NCBI RefSeq assembly: GCF_963678635.1
Contig: NC_087070.1
Coordinates: 12,126,539 to 12,190,538 of the forward strand
DNA: 64,000 nt
From: Symsagittifera roscoffensis
Taxonomy: Eukaryota > Xenacoelomorpha > Acoela > Convolutidae
Direction: 5' to 3'
Shown piece after piece: positions 23,077-34,739 of this stretch (position 1 is the stretch's first letter; each line of letters starts with the position of its first letter). Both the position numbers and the translations under genes were made by a program. The notes under the pieces were generated by a model, which saw only the letters and a list, made by a program, of their open reading frames with translations, was not told where the DNA came from and made no database searches.

Positions 23077-23542
23077 CGATTATAAATGCATATAAAAAGA
23101 ACCAAAATAGAAATTCATATAGGGACAGTAGCCGAGCGCATACAGGGTGCGTCCCGGCGGGTTCGGCGTAGGTTCGAACCCCGCCTAAGTCATTTCCTTT
23201 CTAGAATTCAAATATGCTCCGAACTTGATGGGACATGAATTTACGCTCGGTAACCAGGTTCGAACCCCCCCCCCCCCAAAAAAAAAACTACTTTAACCGT
23301 TTTTTCGCTCTAATTCGATTCAGCCTTAATTAAGGCTGACCGTCAAAAAGAGCAATTTGTCTCAAGGACAAATACTGGCCATTTAGCAGCTTGCTTTGAG
23401 TTATTCAGATGATTATGGCCGATATTAACAATGATAAAGTAAAAATATCGTTGTTACAAAAATTGTTTTGCCAAGAAAATGCTCTTTAATTCAATTGTTT
23501 GAAATTCGATGATTTCTTACGAATTGTGGAGATTGACGCGCA
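23058..23542 (+). repeat. 3' LTR of BEL/Pao element
   Basis: It starts TGTTGCAGCGC and ends GACGCGCA, and is collinear with 13927-14345 apart from the ~60-bp stretch 23407-23470 and scattered substitutions. It keeps the tRNA-like boxes (about 23128-23185) and the C-run at 23266-23277. Confidence 0.9.
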
Positions 23543-23819
23543 AACCCATATTTTCAAAATTTTGGGAATGTTTAATGCAAAAAGTGCAGAAGAAATGTTT
23601 AATTGTACATGTTTTTTTTTCAAAACTATAAGATATACTTTTTATATACATGGAGCAGCAGGAAAATAAACATGTAAACATAAACGCAATCTAAATTTCG
23701 CTCAATTTCTAACAACAGTATTACGAAAATAATTATTTTAAAAGTAATATTTACATTTTTAAATGATTTTATCAATCTACAAATGACTGCATTCGAGTGA
23801 GTTAAAAGTGAGCCTAGTA

Positions 23820-24561
23820 TTAGTGGCGGTCGGGTTTTCGGATGATTTGCAAGACGCTGTCCTTGAAAAAGGTGTCAGCTGTTTTAACATAAGCAAAGTC
23901 GTTTATGCCTTTCTTCAAAAGAGTCTTGATCATTTCAGTGCAGACAGTATCGATGACGACATCTTCTACGACGTAATAGCCCCCTGGATTTATCCAGTCA
24001 TAGGCCACAGAAATCAAGTTGTTCTGGCCTTCCACATTGTGAAGGGAGTCGTCAACCAGAATGTCCAGCTTGCTCCCTATTTTCTCTATCATCTCGTGAA
24101 GGGTTTTGTTTTTAAGGATGTCGACATAAAAACTTTTGATTCGTTCCTCTTCAAAAAGCACGTCTGGGTCAATATCGGCCGCATAGATCTGGGATTTGGG
24201 GAAATAATCCCTCCAAGCACGTTGCGAAGCACCGATGATCCATCTTGGAGCACTGGTGAATTGAAACTTGCGACTCTTTGATCCTATCCCGATTTCAAGC
24301 ATTTCCATTTTCAAGTGTCGTATATCTCGAAATATGAAGTCATAAACATCCGCATATTTATGTACCTCACATTTGTCCGATCCGTCAAAGAACCGACAAA
24401 GTTTTCCATCATTCGGCCTCCCTTGCCGAGTGTACTCGTTCATTTTTGCGCAGAAACCTGGGTGTCCAATACAAAAAAGCTCCTCTTTTTGTAAATCGGA
24501 ACACTTTACATCACGCAAATATTCTGCAGTGTTGTAATCTCCTTGCCACAGCGTTTTTGTC
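23820..24561 (-). CDS. SAM-dependent methyltransferase, terminal exon
   Basis: An open frame on the minus strand ends with TAA at 23820-23822. A class I methyltransferase fold is visible, numbering residues from the codon at 24518: MLEIGIGS (about 73-80, SAM-binding loop), AADIDPD (113-119, acidic end of strand 2), DILVDDSLH (152-160), NPGGYYVVEDV (177-187). This arrangement resembles the Methyltransf_24/sugar O-methyltransferase group; the substrate is unknown. There is no in-frame ATG at the head: the coding sense continues upstream as LWQGDYNTAEYLRD to a 3' splice site TTTCAG/G on the minus strand at 24562-24567. So this is the last exon of a spliced gene, with upstream exons not found. 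It has no stops or shifts, unlike its transposon neighbours, and is likely a functional host gene. Confidence 0.7.
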
Positions 24562-25202
24562 CTGAAACGATGGCAAAATTTTCAATGAAATTTTTTTCAA
24601 TTTTCATTACTATAAAATCAATCTTTTGCGAAAACAATTTCAGCCCGGTTTACCCTCCACGTACCGACAATGCAACTCACACAATTTCGTGATTTTTATA
24701 AAAGTATAGTCAGCTTATAGTCAGTAAATTCCCATAAAAAAGGGTTTGTATAACTAGCATTTTTGTTACCTTGTTGGATAGTTGAAGCCAAATTGTTTTT
24801 GCGATAACGGTGTCTTTGGAGTCTTTATCGGGCACAAAAAATACAGTCACTCAACAATAATTGGATGTTTTTTACCCGCTGGTTTTTCGTGAGTTCAAAT
24901 GTGGAAGTGTATGTTTTTGCTCTTTCACTCGTGTTCTTTCACGACAAGGCATGAATGAAAAATGAAATATTAGAACGCATGAATGAAAAAAGAAATCATT
25001 TGCATAGTTTCGCGCACTTTTACGGGCTCTTTCTCAAGTTTCCGGGCTCTTTCACATTTTCTGGCATCTTTACCTCAGAAAGAGCAAAAACATACTCTTC
25101 AAAAGTTAGAACATATTTGAAGATGGCATCGGGCCGGGCTCTTTTTTCCTCGGGCATCTTTCAACTATATTCTAACTACTACTTAGATTTAATTCCGAGA
25201 CG
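24562..25202 (-). other. Probable intron/upstream region of the methyltransferase gene
   Basis: AT-rich sequence 5' of the terminal exon. No second exon could be assigned. It contains the small foldback element at 24907-25099. Confidence 0.35.
24907..25099. mobile_element. Small foldback/MITE-like element
   Basis: GTATGTTTTTGCTCTTTCAC at 24908 is matched in inverse by GAAAGAGCAAAAACATAC near 25079-25096. The enclosed ~150 bp has further GCTCTTTC/GGGCTCTTT words. No coding content and no clear target duplication. Confidence 0.5.
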
Positions 25203-25487
25203 TCAAAAACATTGAAACATTTTCTCAACCGGCTCAATTTTGTTAAACGAAACTGATCTTGCCAAAACTTCGAGTACAAACGCAATACTTTCTGCGCCAG
25301 ATTTTGTTTTAGTAAATGAAATACACATTATATCAGAATTCGTCCCAAATATGCTAGCCAATTTTAGCTTGATTAATTGAGAATCTTTAAGGACTAGAAT
25401 GGGGCTGATATGTTCTGCGAATTTTGCAGTCCCGAGACACGAATTGTTTATTAAAAAAAAAACAAGTAATTCTGTGCTCAAGCTCAC
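25203..25487 (-). CDS. Unrecognised small open frame, possible exon
   Basis: 94 codons open on the minus strand, ending in VEKMFQCF. Composition looks protein-like (SFTKTKSGAESIAFVLEVLA) but I recognise no domain. It lies 640 bp upstream of the methyltransferase terminal exon on the same strand, so it could be an upstream exon or a chance frame. No splice sites were verified. Confidence 0.25.
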   Translation of the reverse strand: MSLSTELLVFFLINNSCLGTAKFAEHISPILVLKDSQLIKLKLASIFGTNSDIMCISFTKTKSGAESIAFVLEVLARSVSFNKIEPVEKMFQCF

Positions 25488-25686
25488 AGTTCGCCAGGGT
25501 GGGAGCTGGCAGGGAAATTTTTAACCAGGGCAAAACTTCCAATTAGGGCACTAGCATCTAGGAGGAGATAGCTAGGTTGATCTAGTAAAAACCCGCATTT
25601 AAGAAAAGTGAAAACAAATCGATTATAATGGATTTTCGTGGTCTATAAAATTGTAAATATAATCGATTCACATGTTAAGTTCAGAC

Positions 25687-25908
25687 AACAAAATTGGGCT
25701 CTTTTTCCTTTTCCCCCCACCTGCAAGTTTTTATAATTAAAATTACTGTTCGCATTGTCCGATTGTTATGAAAATTGACACGCGAATAAATTAGGCCATG
25801 GCAAACATATTTGGTCTTCATACTTAACCTTGTAAAATTACTCTTTAGACCATATAAAATTGATGCTCCTGTGAGGTGGGGGGAAAAGGAAAAGGAGCCC
25901 AAAATTGG
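25687..25908. mobile_element. MITE with ~36-bp terminal inverted repeats
   Basis: Left end AATTGGGCTCTTTTTCCTTT then TCCCCCCACCT; right end AGGTGGGGGGAAAAGGAAAA then GGAGCCCAAAATT. About 220 bp in total with no coding frame inside. A perfect 26-bp palindrome (TAAAAATGGATTTAAATCCA...) adjoins it at 25911-25936. Target duplication is unclear. Confidence 0.7.
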
Positions 25909-26034
25909 ACTAAAAATGGATTTAAATCCATTTTTACTCGCCAAAACAAAATGCAGTATTATTCACTTGGTATCCATTATAAGGGATTTTATAATAAGTA
26001 GGAAATCACATTAAAATGGATTTTTTCCACTTTA

Positions 26035-26530
26035 TTTTTGTTTCGCGCGTCGCGCAAAATTTTGCAAGAATTTCTGCATTTATCAAGTGAGTTATGCGGA
26101 AATTTGCAAAGCGAGTGTACGGCCTAACCCATTTCTAAACTTAACCTCAATTTGCAAAAAGCTTCCGTTAAGTTCACCACACCCCCCCCCCTCCCCGTAA
26201 CGTTTGTCCTTTTGCTCCCCTTCAATCCCCCTTACGTTTGCCCCTTTGCTCCCCTCCCCCCACTCAACCCCCCCCCCCCCCACTGAACCCCCCACCTGAA
26301 ACCCCTATCTGAAATCCCCTCCTGAACAACCCAACCCCCCGCGACATGAACCAACCCCCCGCCACATGAACCAACCCCCCCCCCCCCCCCCACTCAACCC
26401 CCTCCCACTGAACCACCCCTTACCCCCACTGAACTCCCCACCTGAACCCCACCCCCCTACCTGAAAGCCCCCTCCTGAACAAACCCCCCCCCCCCACATG
26501 AACCAAACCCCCTCCCAATTCGAATTCGTC
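26035..26530 (+). repeat. Dispersed repeat with long C-rich tract
   Basis: It begins like the inverted copy at 6545-6905 (GCGCAAAATTTTGCAAGAAT, CTGCATTTATCAA). From 26180 to 26520 it becomes a C-rich minisatellite of C runs alternating with ACTGAA, CCTGAA or ACATGAA words. Homopolymer lengths here may be unreliable in the assembly. Confidence 0.7.
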
Positions 26531-27108
26531 TGCATACGTGTTCAGCACAAGATAAAAACTTTTCCTGGAGAGAATGTACATCCGAATACAATCATTTCAT
26601 CATTTTTCTGGAACTACAACTCAAATAAAAAAGAAGTTTGATGAAAGCCATTTTACCATTCTCTTACCACAGTGGTCTTTTTGAACTCATTTTTATTGGA
26701 AATTACATTTTTAATAATGTAATCCAAATGCTGATTTTTTCTGTAATGAGAGTTAGAAGAACATTGAGGACTCAAAAACAGTAAAAAGCTTTTGTCTCGA
26801 ATGTCTGGGCTTCCCAATGACCTTGGCTCCACGTGAATTTACCACCTTTTATATCGACACCAATCTTAGCAAAAAAAAACATGCAAAGCCTCTTGTTTTA
26901 ATTCACAGGATATATATTTTTAATTAACTACAATAATTTAAGATTAACTCGACTGACAAGTATTCACTTGCTTTTATAAATAAAGAAAATAAAACTGCAC
27001 TTGGTTCTTTTGAAAGTAAACTAAAATAAGTTTTTTGAACTCCAGTTTAATCAAGGGCTGATAACTTTGATTGTATTAATTGTCAGCTTTTTAAGGGTAG
27101 CTGTTAAT
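26531..27108. other. AT-rich spacer left of the gypsy element
   Basis: No gene, RNA or clear repeat recognised. Confidence 0.4.
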
Positions 27109-27112
27109 ATTG
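27109..27112. repeat. Target-site duplication of the gypsy element (left)
   Basis: ATTG here and ATTG at 39967-39970 flank the two LTRs exactly, once LTR ends are set by TG..CA on the minus strand. Confidence 0.75.
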
Positions 27113-27493
27113 TGAGTTTATGTCCGGGGTGGCTCACTCATAGAGAAATTTCAGATAAGGTACACCGTCTGTTCGTCACTCTATCTTATTTTTGGCCGGA
27201 TAGGTTCGTGCAACTTCTTAGTCTAATACCGATCTGAATCTTAGTCTTATATATCCTAGTCTCAATAGATCTAAAGTATACTGGTATTTGTGAGATAAGA
27301 TAACAGAAATGGTTCTGGAGAAGAAGAACTGCTTGCTAAGTTAAATTAATTCCGTTCTGGCTGAAATTATAAATAGTTTCAGACTTACAAATTATTCTTA
27401 GTGTTTAGATATGGATCATGATTGGTTAGTGGGAAGAATTTTATAAAATCAAAGATATAATTGGATAGAAATACTAGTTTTAAACTGGTTCCA
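27113..27493 (-). repeat. 3' LTR of the gypsy element
   Basis: 381 bp, collinear with 39597-39966: GAGTTTATGTCCGG, GGCTCACTCATAGAG, CTAGTCTCAATAGATCTA, GGATCATGATTGGTTA, ATACTAGTTTTAAACTGGTT. Ends on the minus strand are TG and CA. Confidence 0.9.
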
Positions 27494-29860
27494 CCCATCC
27501 GGGGGATTAGAAAGATTTTGAGTTTAATGTTTGTTGTGAAAGATGGATGGCGAAGTTTCTTGATTATTGGAGTAGGTTCTGTTGAGGCAGTGGTTGCGGG
27601 AAGGAGGAGAAAGAAACAGTTACTTGTGTTGTGGGGTAATGCTTGTGTTGTCTTCGTGGAGAGAGATGGGTACAGTTTCTTGTACTTCAGAAGTGGGTCT
27701 TGTATCCAGATCGTGTTGAGTTATCGTCTTCAGTGGTCCTGTCGAGTTTTCAGAACTGATCAGTGATGTGTTGATTCCGTTATGTAGAGCTTAACTAGGT
27801 GCATTCTCAACTATTCATCGATTAGCGATATAGGGTTTGAATTCTCTGTGTGAAGTGTCAAGTTTCTAGGATTCGTATATGAGCTCAACATCGAGTTGGC
27901 CAATGTTCTTCTTCAATGGGTAACTTTTGCTGCGGTGTTGGCTCTATAATTTAAATCCTCTGAGCGTTGTGACTACGGCAACAAACCAAAAGGTTTGCCT
28001 TTCCAGAGTCGGAATACCATCGAGTTTTCATGTCCTTTTGCTGCTCGTTTACTTTGCTCTAAGAAATCTTTTTACATTGTTTATTTAGATTTGCATCTTA
28101 TTAGTGAGATCAATTTTAGTTATGATTTTTTTAGTTGTGGTTGTCGCAGAAGCATTTCATTAGTTCGGTCATTATAAAGAGTCGCTCACCTTTGAACTAC
28201 TCTTAAAAAAATTGTGGGTCGGGATCTTGTCGGCACATGTACTTCGAGCGGTGTCGTTCTGATGGCTGAGGCCAGAGGAATTTGTTTTTTCACTGTCTTT
28301 TTGAGTAGAGTTTCTTTTTGTATTCAAGTTTTTTGTTTTTTGTTCTTTTTTATCGGGTGTTTCTCTCTTTTGTTTTATGGTTGTGTCCTTTTATCAAAAA
28401 TAGATTGGCATGTTTTGTGTGGTTCTTTTGATTTTTTAGTGTTTCATTTGGTTTTAAAAAATTTTGAAAATGGGTTTCAAGAGAATAATTCAATCCAGTT
28501 TTAATCTGAGTTTAATCTGGTTTGAGTACGTGAGACTTTCTCTTACATGCGGTTGTTTTTGTGGCATTAGTAAGCTGCGTTTGTTAGTGTAAGCTTATTT
28601 ATATTTCCTTCCAACCGGATTAACTTGAAAACGCGTGAAACCAAGTTTAGGGCGAGTTACTCAATTTTGGTGGAAAGAGTGCGTGAATTGTGGGCGAGTG
28701 AAAAAAATCAAAACTTAAAAGAAAGCACACAGAAAAAGTTTAGTAACAATTATTAACTTCATGATATGAAATTACACTATATTTAAAAATCTTTTGCTTT
28801 TGTATTAATTTTACTTCACTGATATAGTTTATGATGCACAGTTAGATTGAAAATTGAAAATTCTAATAAGAGTTTTATTTTTATTTCTTTCTATTTTATT
28901 TTATTCTTTTAGATGAAAATCAGGTGGAATCTAAAAGAAAAAGGTGAAACACACGGGTAAAAATGGTGAGTTGCTCTATGTATTCGGTTTAGTAAGAAAA
29001 CAAATGCATACTTACGAAGATTCTGGGTCGGGATAAAATCCGTGGGGAAAGTTAAGTTTCGTAGCGTCGGAAGGGATTAAAAAAAATTGGCAAGCATGCG
29101 TATTACATCTTGATTAAAAAGCAGTGGACAAAATTTTCAAGCGCTCTGATGATATTGAATTCCTCGATAACAGCTGAAAACTCGTCGTTAGAATTTTGTA
29201 ATAGGTTGTAAAATTTATGGTTAAAAATGAATTTTGTATGTTTTCAAATAGGGCTACTTCGATGGGTTATTTGTATTCAAGCGGGATGATGATGGGATGG
29301 GATTTTTTGCGCGGGAAATTGTTAGTTAATGGGCAAAAGATGTACAACTGATGAAAAGGGTCGTAATTACAGAGAATGCCGTGTAACTTAGTGGATTTAA
29401 TACAATATGTTAAGTTGAGGTTGTAAGGAGATATATATTTAGAGTTGATGAAGATAAAACAATGATGTGGATTGCCTGACGGTTAACTGTGGAGATAGTG
29501 TCGCCGGAAAAATAAATATTAACTGAAAGTGTGCCTTAGTTTAGTTTTAAATTGACATCATGTGAACAGTTAATGTCTCTTTTGTTTGATATTAGGAAGT
29601 TAAAGGTAAGTGTAAAGTGATCAAACTTACTGAGAAATGGTTCGTAAGCTTTAATGTTTGTTAGTGCGTGGTCAAGGATATTGTCACATTTTTTATTAGT
29701 ACTGTGAATATGGAAAGTATAATCTGACTTGATGAAAACTTTTTCGTTTAGTTGTGCATTGGTGTTAGAATCAGTGTCATATGGTTAATCTTCCAAATAT
29801 CTTATAACAGTATGATCGTAATGGTTAATGGGGTATCTTTTAGCTTTTTGTGCAATAAAT
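27494..29860 (-). other. Gypsy 3' region, uncharacterised
   Basis: Low-coding-content sequence between the 3' LTR and the duplicated frame. No conserved protein block was recognised on either strand. Confidence 0.35.
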
Positions 29861-29869
29861 CTATATATT

Positions 29870-30140
29870 GTTTGGCTTAAATTTTTATTTGTAAATTAAT
29901 TAAGGTGAAGTGCGTTAGTTACTTTATGACTGATAGAGTGTGTTCAGGGAGTGTAGGGAGTGTTCATCTACATATGGTGCTTGTTGGGCTGTGTTATCTC
30001 CGTTGTAGTAGGTAAACTGTGGGGAAAAAGGGAAGGTTATGTATTAAAACTCAGGTGTATTATTATAATGTTTGTAGTGGGAGTAAACTCAGGATGATCA
30101 TGCGGAGAAATTGTGGTTTAGCGTTAGGTTGTTTTTGTTT
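29870..30140 (-). repeat. Degraded copy of a duplicated coding segment
   Basis: It matches 30470-30730 in order: AAGTGCGTTAGTTA, a GGGCTG...TCTCCGTTG block, GTGGGGAAAAA, then GAGAAATTGTGG. The frame is broken here. Confidence 0.7.
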
Positions 30141-30420
30141 CATAAAAATTCAGTTTGCACTTAGGGGGGGGGGCATTGTAGATAGAGGGGATGGATGAGT
30201 TGGAGGTTGAATCTGAGTGGGTTAGTTGATGAATTGTTAACGAAACATTTGCGTTATGAAACTGTTGCTGGAGAATAAAAATTTCATCTAAATCTTGCTC
30301 TAGTTGGTCGTCTTTAATTGGGCTGGGTGCATCGGGTGCATTAATTGATAGGTAGAAAGGATAGGGGTAGCGTCAGTGTGCGAAGAAGGAAAAAGAGAGG
30401 GTTCAGCTGGAGTAGGGGGG

Positions 30421-30828
30421 TTATGGGTTGGAAAGGTGGGTGGGAAAAATTAGTAGTCCATTTTGGTTTAGTCCTTTATTTGTAAAATATTTAAGGTCAA
30501 GTGCGTTAGTTAATTTGTTAATTAGAAATCCATGAAAGTCTGGTTCATCCACAGGTAGCGCTCGTCGGGCTGCTTTTTCTCCGTTGCAGTAAGTGTATTG
30601 TGGGAAAAATGGAGGAACATGTTTTAAAAATTCAAATGAAATAAAAGGCCGTGAATGGTGGAAATAAAGTCGGGTTGACCGTGGACGGCTGATGAGGAAT
30701 TGTGGGCTAGCGGTACGGTGTTGTAGATTAGGTTCAATATTGAGGAGTTCATCGGGATTTTCATTTTCGGAGTCATGAAAACTAGATTTTGTTTTGAAAA
30801 CCGTTTGAGTTGAGTCATCTGAGTCCAT
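30421..30828 (-). pseudogene. Uncharacterised frame in gypsy 3' region
   Basis: A 135-codon open stretch on the minus strand. The N-terminal part is Asp/Ser/Thr-rich (MDSDDSTQTVF), followed by a Phe/Pro-rich segment and CNGEKAARRALPVDEPDFHG. I recognise no domain. A broken second copy of its C-terminal half lies downstream at 29870-30140. It sits after the integrase in element order, where gypsy-like elements can carry an accessory or envelope-type gene, but nothing visible proves that. Confidence 0.35.
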
Positions 30829-31346
30829 GCAGAGTGAGTTAGAAGAAAAACTGGGTAGAAGGGAAGCGGTGAGGTCTGAAAATGTAATTGGGGAATTGTG
30901 GCGTTAAAGATCGGATCATAGGAAAAAAACGGCCGAGGGATTCAGTTGGCGGCTCATAATGTGCTAAAAAGATGATTGTTTTGAGAACAAAAACTTAAGG
31001 TGTAGGTTATTCAAAAATTATTTGTTCGTTTGTGTCGTCAATAGTGGGTTATTGTAGTGCTATATGAGATACAGGGCTTCTTTTTAAGTTATAAGAACGT
31101 AGTATCAGTTCGGTTGACAAAAGTATATTTCTGTAACTTTTTGGGACAAGTGATAGAGGATAATTATTTTGTTAAAGGTGTAAATTTGATGGTGCTGTAG
31201 GTGCAGTGTTTGTATTGTCATGTGGTGTATCGTATGTGTTTGGTTTTGTAGATTATTTTTATTGAATTTGCTAACTTGTGCGTCAAGAAGGTTTTTGTTA
31301 ATTGAGATGGAAACTATTCCAAAAAATCTTGAAAATAAAACGCGTG

Positions 31347-32130
31347 CTACGCTAGCTTTTTTTTACTGGTGTGTGTATTGTGCGTGTTATAGATTCCTTT
31401 TAAAAGAGAAAAGGGGAATCTTATAAATTTAAACATTGCGAGTATTGCATATCCAATTTTTCTAAGATAAAGTAGGGCCATCACAGAAATGCTAGGAGAT
31501 TTTTTTATTTTTAAGAGACTAAAAATACTTATTGGTGAAATTTCTTGTGGGTTGTGTTTTTCACCAATTAGGTATCTATAGTCATTAATTGTCTCTAAAA
31601 TATCCACTGTAGTCTTGTCAGTAAAAGTTTGAAACACCTGCTGTTTTAGCGTGTTTTCGTATATTTTGATCGATTGATTGCCTCTGGATTGTATCCATTT
31701 TTGTGAGAAGTTCTCGAAACTGTTGTGTTCAGATGTGATCTTGTATATCGAATTTGAAGAAAATGCCTTTTGGTTGTAGGTCTATGTTTGAGTTTCGAGC
31801 GAGTGCGCCAATGCTTTCATGGGGCATTAAAATTGACATTAAAGTAGGATATGGAGATAGAAGATAATATTTATCTCCGTTTGGGTTAAGCTGTACTACA
31901 TTTTGGCTGTTTTCAGAGACCGCTGTATCACTTTATTATGTTTGGCGTGATAGGGCATTTAGAAAATGAACTTTGTTTCCATGAAAAATAGGTATGCGTT
32001 GGTAGCACTTTTTGTCTTCAAAAACATAAAGCGGTGAAACTTTTCAGTGCACGTGTAATATCAAACAATGTTTGTTTCCTTCATAATTGATGAAGTAGGA
32101 GCCGTTGCCTGATAAAGGAAAAAATTCTTC
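31347..32130 (-). pseudogene. Possible envelope-like ORF remnant of the gypsy element
   Basis: The minus strand gives a fairly continuous protein reading from about 32130 to 31350 with only a few stops. It includes a hydrophobic segment near the end (VMALLYLRKIGYAILAMFKF) followed by basic residues, as in a membrane anchor with a short tail. Position after integrase and a C-terminal hydrophobic stretch are what an envelope-like third ORF would show. No signal peptide, furin site or fusion peptide was identified, so the call is tentative. Confidence 0.3.
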
Positions 32131-33440
32131 ATCAAAAATGATCATTAAAACTGTTGATATTACAAAAGCAATTATTGCTTTCTTTAAAAATTCATAAAGT
32201 GTCAAAATTAGGAAAGTTAGAAAAATTTTGAAAGGAATAAAAATGTTTTTCTACTTAGTAAGCTTCGTATCATTTGTGAAATTGTTAGTTATCGTACCTG
32301 TTTAGGTTAGGCGGTCAATGTTTTCAGAAAAAGAAATAGAGGTTTTGATGAAGGTTTCAAATTGTACACTAAAGATTTTTTAAAAATTGATTTCATGAGT
32401 TTTAAAAAATCGGTTATGAAAAAACAACAAAGTCTAAAAACTGTAAAAAAAAAGATTGAAAGAAGGTTTGAATAGATTAATTTAATTTGTAGTGGCGTCG
32501 AATTGTTTATTGCTATTTGACAAGTGTATTGGGTATGAAGAGTTATTGGTAATGGGAAGTCTGAGTGTTTAAGTATTATCTTTCTAATTCTATTTTTTGG
32601 TTGGTTGATGTGGGCATTTTGGGAGGTAGAGTGTCTTTAAACTAAGTGATCACGTTAAATTTTGTCTTTAGGCTAATTTATTATTTTTCTTGCAGTAATA
32701 TTCGGGGTATAAATTGGGACAATTTTTGGTTGGTTGACAGAAGGGGGGTTGTAACTTTTAAATGAGTTCTTTAAGTAGTCAATTATGAGAGTAGTGCTAA
32801 TTGTTGATCTGGAGGTCATTGTGTTAGAGCTTAAGCTCTAGTTCCAGTTCAAGATATTTCGGCTAATAATAGTGGTGGTGTTTGAATAAGAAGTGAAATG
32901 ACATCAAGTGATTTGATTGGTCGGTTTTGACCTAGTTTTGGTTCTTAAAAAAATAGAGATATATCTGTGAGGGTTTTTTTTCTAGAAAAATAGAAAGTAT
33001 GTTGATGAAGTTAATGAATCAACTTTCTTTTTTCGACCTGAATTTGACTTTCTGTACTGTTTTAGATTTTAAAATGAAATCTCTACGATAATTGCTCGGT
33101 TGATTTTTAAAACGAGATGATTGACGTTGCTGGGAGTAATTTTTTTTCAGGTAATAGAATTTTTTCTTCTTGTTTCCGATAAATTTTTGTTTCCGAATCA
33201 TTTGTTTTGGAGTTTTTTTTGTGTGTTCGTTTAGAATTATTATGGGTTATTGCGGTAAATGATTGAAACTTGTTAATCTCTGTGGATTACTAGTTTCTTC
33301 TGTTTTGTCACAATGTGTAAACTTTTTAGTCCCAATGCGTTAGTTGACGAAAGGCTACTCTCTCTGATAAAATTGTAAAAAAAAAATTGTTTCAATGCTG
33401 TACAATTTCTTTTTAATTGTGGTCTATTTGTTTATACGTG
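32131..33440 (-). other. Gypsy interior, no recognised block
   Basis: AT-rich, stops in all frames. Probably eroded coding sequence between integrase and the 3' ORFs. Confidence 0.35.
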
Positions 33441-33456
33441 AGGTCTGTAAGTTTTT

Positions 33457-34300
33457 CTAAGAATTGATACGGTATTTTATGAGAGGTTGAGTTTTTTTGG
33501 GATACTTTTTCGAATGATAAAATATGGAATCAAAGCAGATGTTGCTATTTTCAGGTTGGATGCTGACGTAAACGGTGAATTTATTTGAGATTGAATGTTT
33601 TGTTTTTGTATGATTATTTTCAAACTTTTCGGTTATATTTTTTTGTGCTTTTAGCAAATTAGAATCCATTCTGTGTGGTTTCCAGAGGCTATTTTTAAAA
33701 TTTGAGGATAGTGAAAACAATCTTCATTATGAGTGTGAAAGTATAGTTTGTACCAAATTGAATCCTTAGTTGGTTGACAGCAAGTTTGTGCGTATTTTGA
33801 TGAGTTTGCTCTATTCATTATGAGTTTGCGTGGTTGTTGTTTGAAAACCATTTCATATGGTGATAGTCCAAATGTTGTTCGGATCTGACAATTATATACT
33901 AATGGGAGTATTTTTGTATTTGTTGACCGTTCGGTGTATTTTTGATCGTTTACCGTTTTTATACATCGAAGATACTTTTAGTGAACAGATTCATGCCGTC
34001 GACTAAGCCGTTTGTCCATTGGGCATGTGATATTCTAGGATTATGTTTGAGTTTATAGAGGTGACATACTGTATCTGTTTTGTTGTTTATGAGCTCTGTT
34101 CCATTGTCTGTGACAAGGATTTCAGGTAGTCCAAGTTTTGCTATTCAATGTTCATAAAATGAGGTTATGTATACATAAGAAGCGTTACAAGGCGGTACAG
34201 ACTTGAATGCTACATATTGTGTGAGAACATCTACGATTACCGTTATATAGGAATTTTCTTCTGAGGAGGGGATATAATTCCTTTTGTATCAAACGAGGTT
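33457..34300 (-). pseudogene. Ty3/gypsy integrase remnant
   Basis: On the minus strand from 34290 downward: SYITVIVDVLTQYVAFKSVP (first catalytic D, about 34235), a stop after SFYEH, LGLPEILVTDNGTELINN (second D, about 34105), and SHAQWTNGLVDGMN (33985-34030), where the third acidic position is D in place of the usual E. C-terminal pieces MVFKQQPRKLIM and HTHNEDCFHYPQILK follow at 33851-33690, with one more frameshift near 33655. The D,D,E spacing and the NGLVxGMN word identify a retroviral-type integrase. Stops and the E-to-D change make it inactive. Confidence 0.75.
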
Positions 34301-34739
34301 CTATGGTTAACACAAGTCCTCTAAAGTCTTTTTTTTCCTGCTATTTGTCTTGGTGTGGAAAAGGTTTGTTAAACTGTTATGTAAAACAGTCATTGCAAAA
34401 TTTTTCATCCAAATTTGTGCGTTTGGAGTATAGAAAGTTTGTATGAAACTGGAAAGTGTCATTTCTGATCCGGACATGTTCTTTGTATTCAATGAATGTG
34501 TTATAAACAGTACTTTTGTTTCTACAAAAGGGTTTTCTAAGATGTCAGTATTTTATTTGGTCGCTTTGTTAATTTTTGTACAGTGTTTTTTCAGCGATTT
34601 GTTAAATTTTTGGAAAAATCGAAGGAAGAGTTTTATTTCCTTATATTATGATATCGGCTTTAACGGGTTTTGTTTTGTATTTCTGCAATAGTTTGAGTTG
34701 TCTGAAAATAGAGTCAGAATTTTGACATTTCTTTAATAA

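Larger units (their letters stand above)
13927..23542 (+). mobile_element. BEL/Pao LTR retrotransposon, dead
   Basis: A 9.6-kb element bounded by direct LTRs (13927-14345 and 23058-23542) and an imperfect 5-bp duplication. Internal order is leader, uncharacterised reading frame, coiled-coil Gag part, DUF1759-type Gag block, zinc knuckle and aspartic protease, RT, RNase H, integrase. Protein blocks match BEL/Pao elements: PEWKLTLFDDNPLNWHE in Gag, CPKPDCERTHSVLLHG before protease, ADIEGMFLQVG in RT, GVDYFGPF in integrase. Many stops and shifts, loss of the RT and integrase catalytic segments, a tandem duplication and a captured DNA polymerase fragment show it cannot function. The LTRs differ by substitutions and a ~60-bp indel, so the insertion is not recent. 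Confidence 0.9.

Noticed and set aside
26092-26535. Gly-rich proteins on the minus strand
   Set aside because: Translation of a C-rich low-complexity tract.
28214-28504. Membrane-protein-like frame on the plus strand
   Set aside because: T-rich sequence antisense to the gypsy element gives Phe/Leu/Val by composition.
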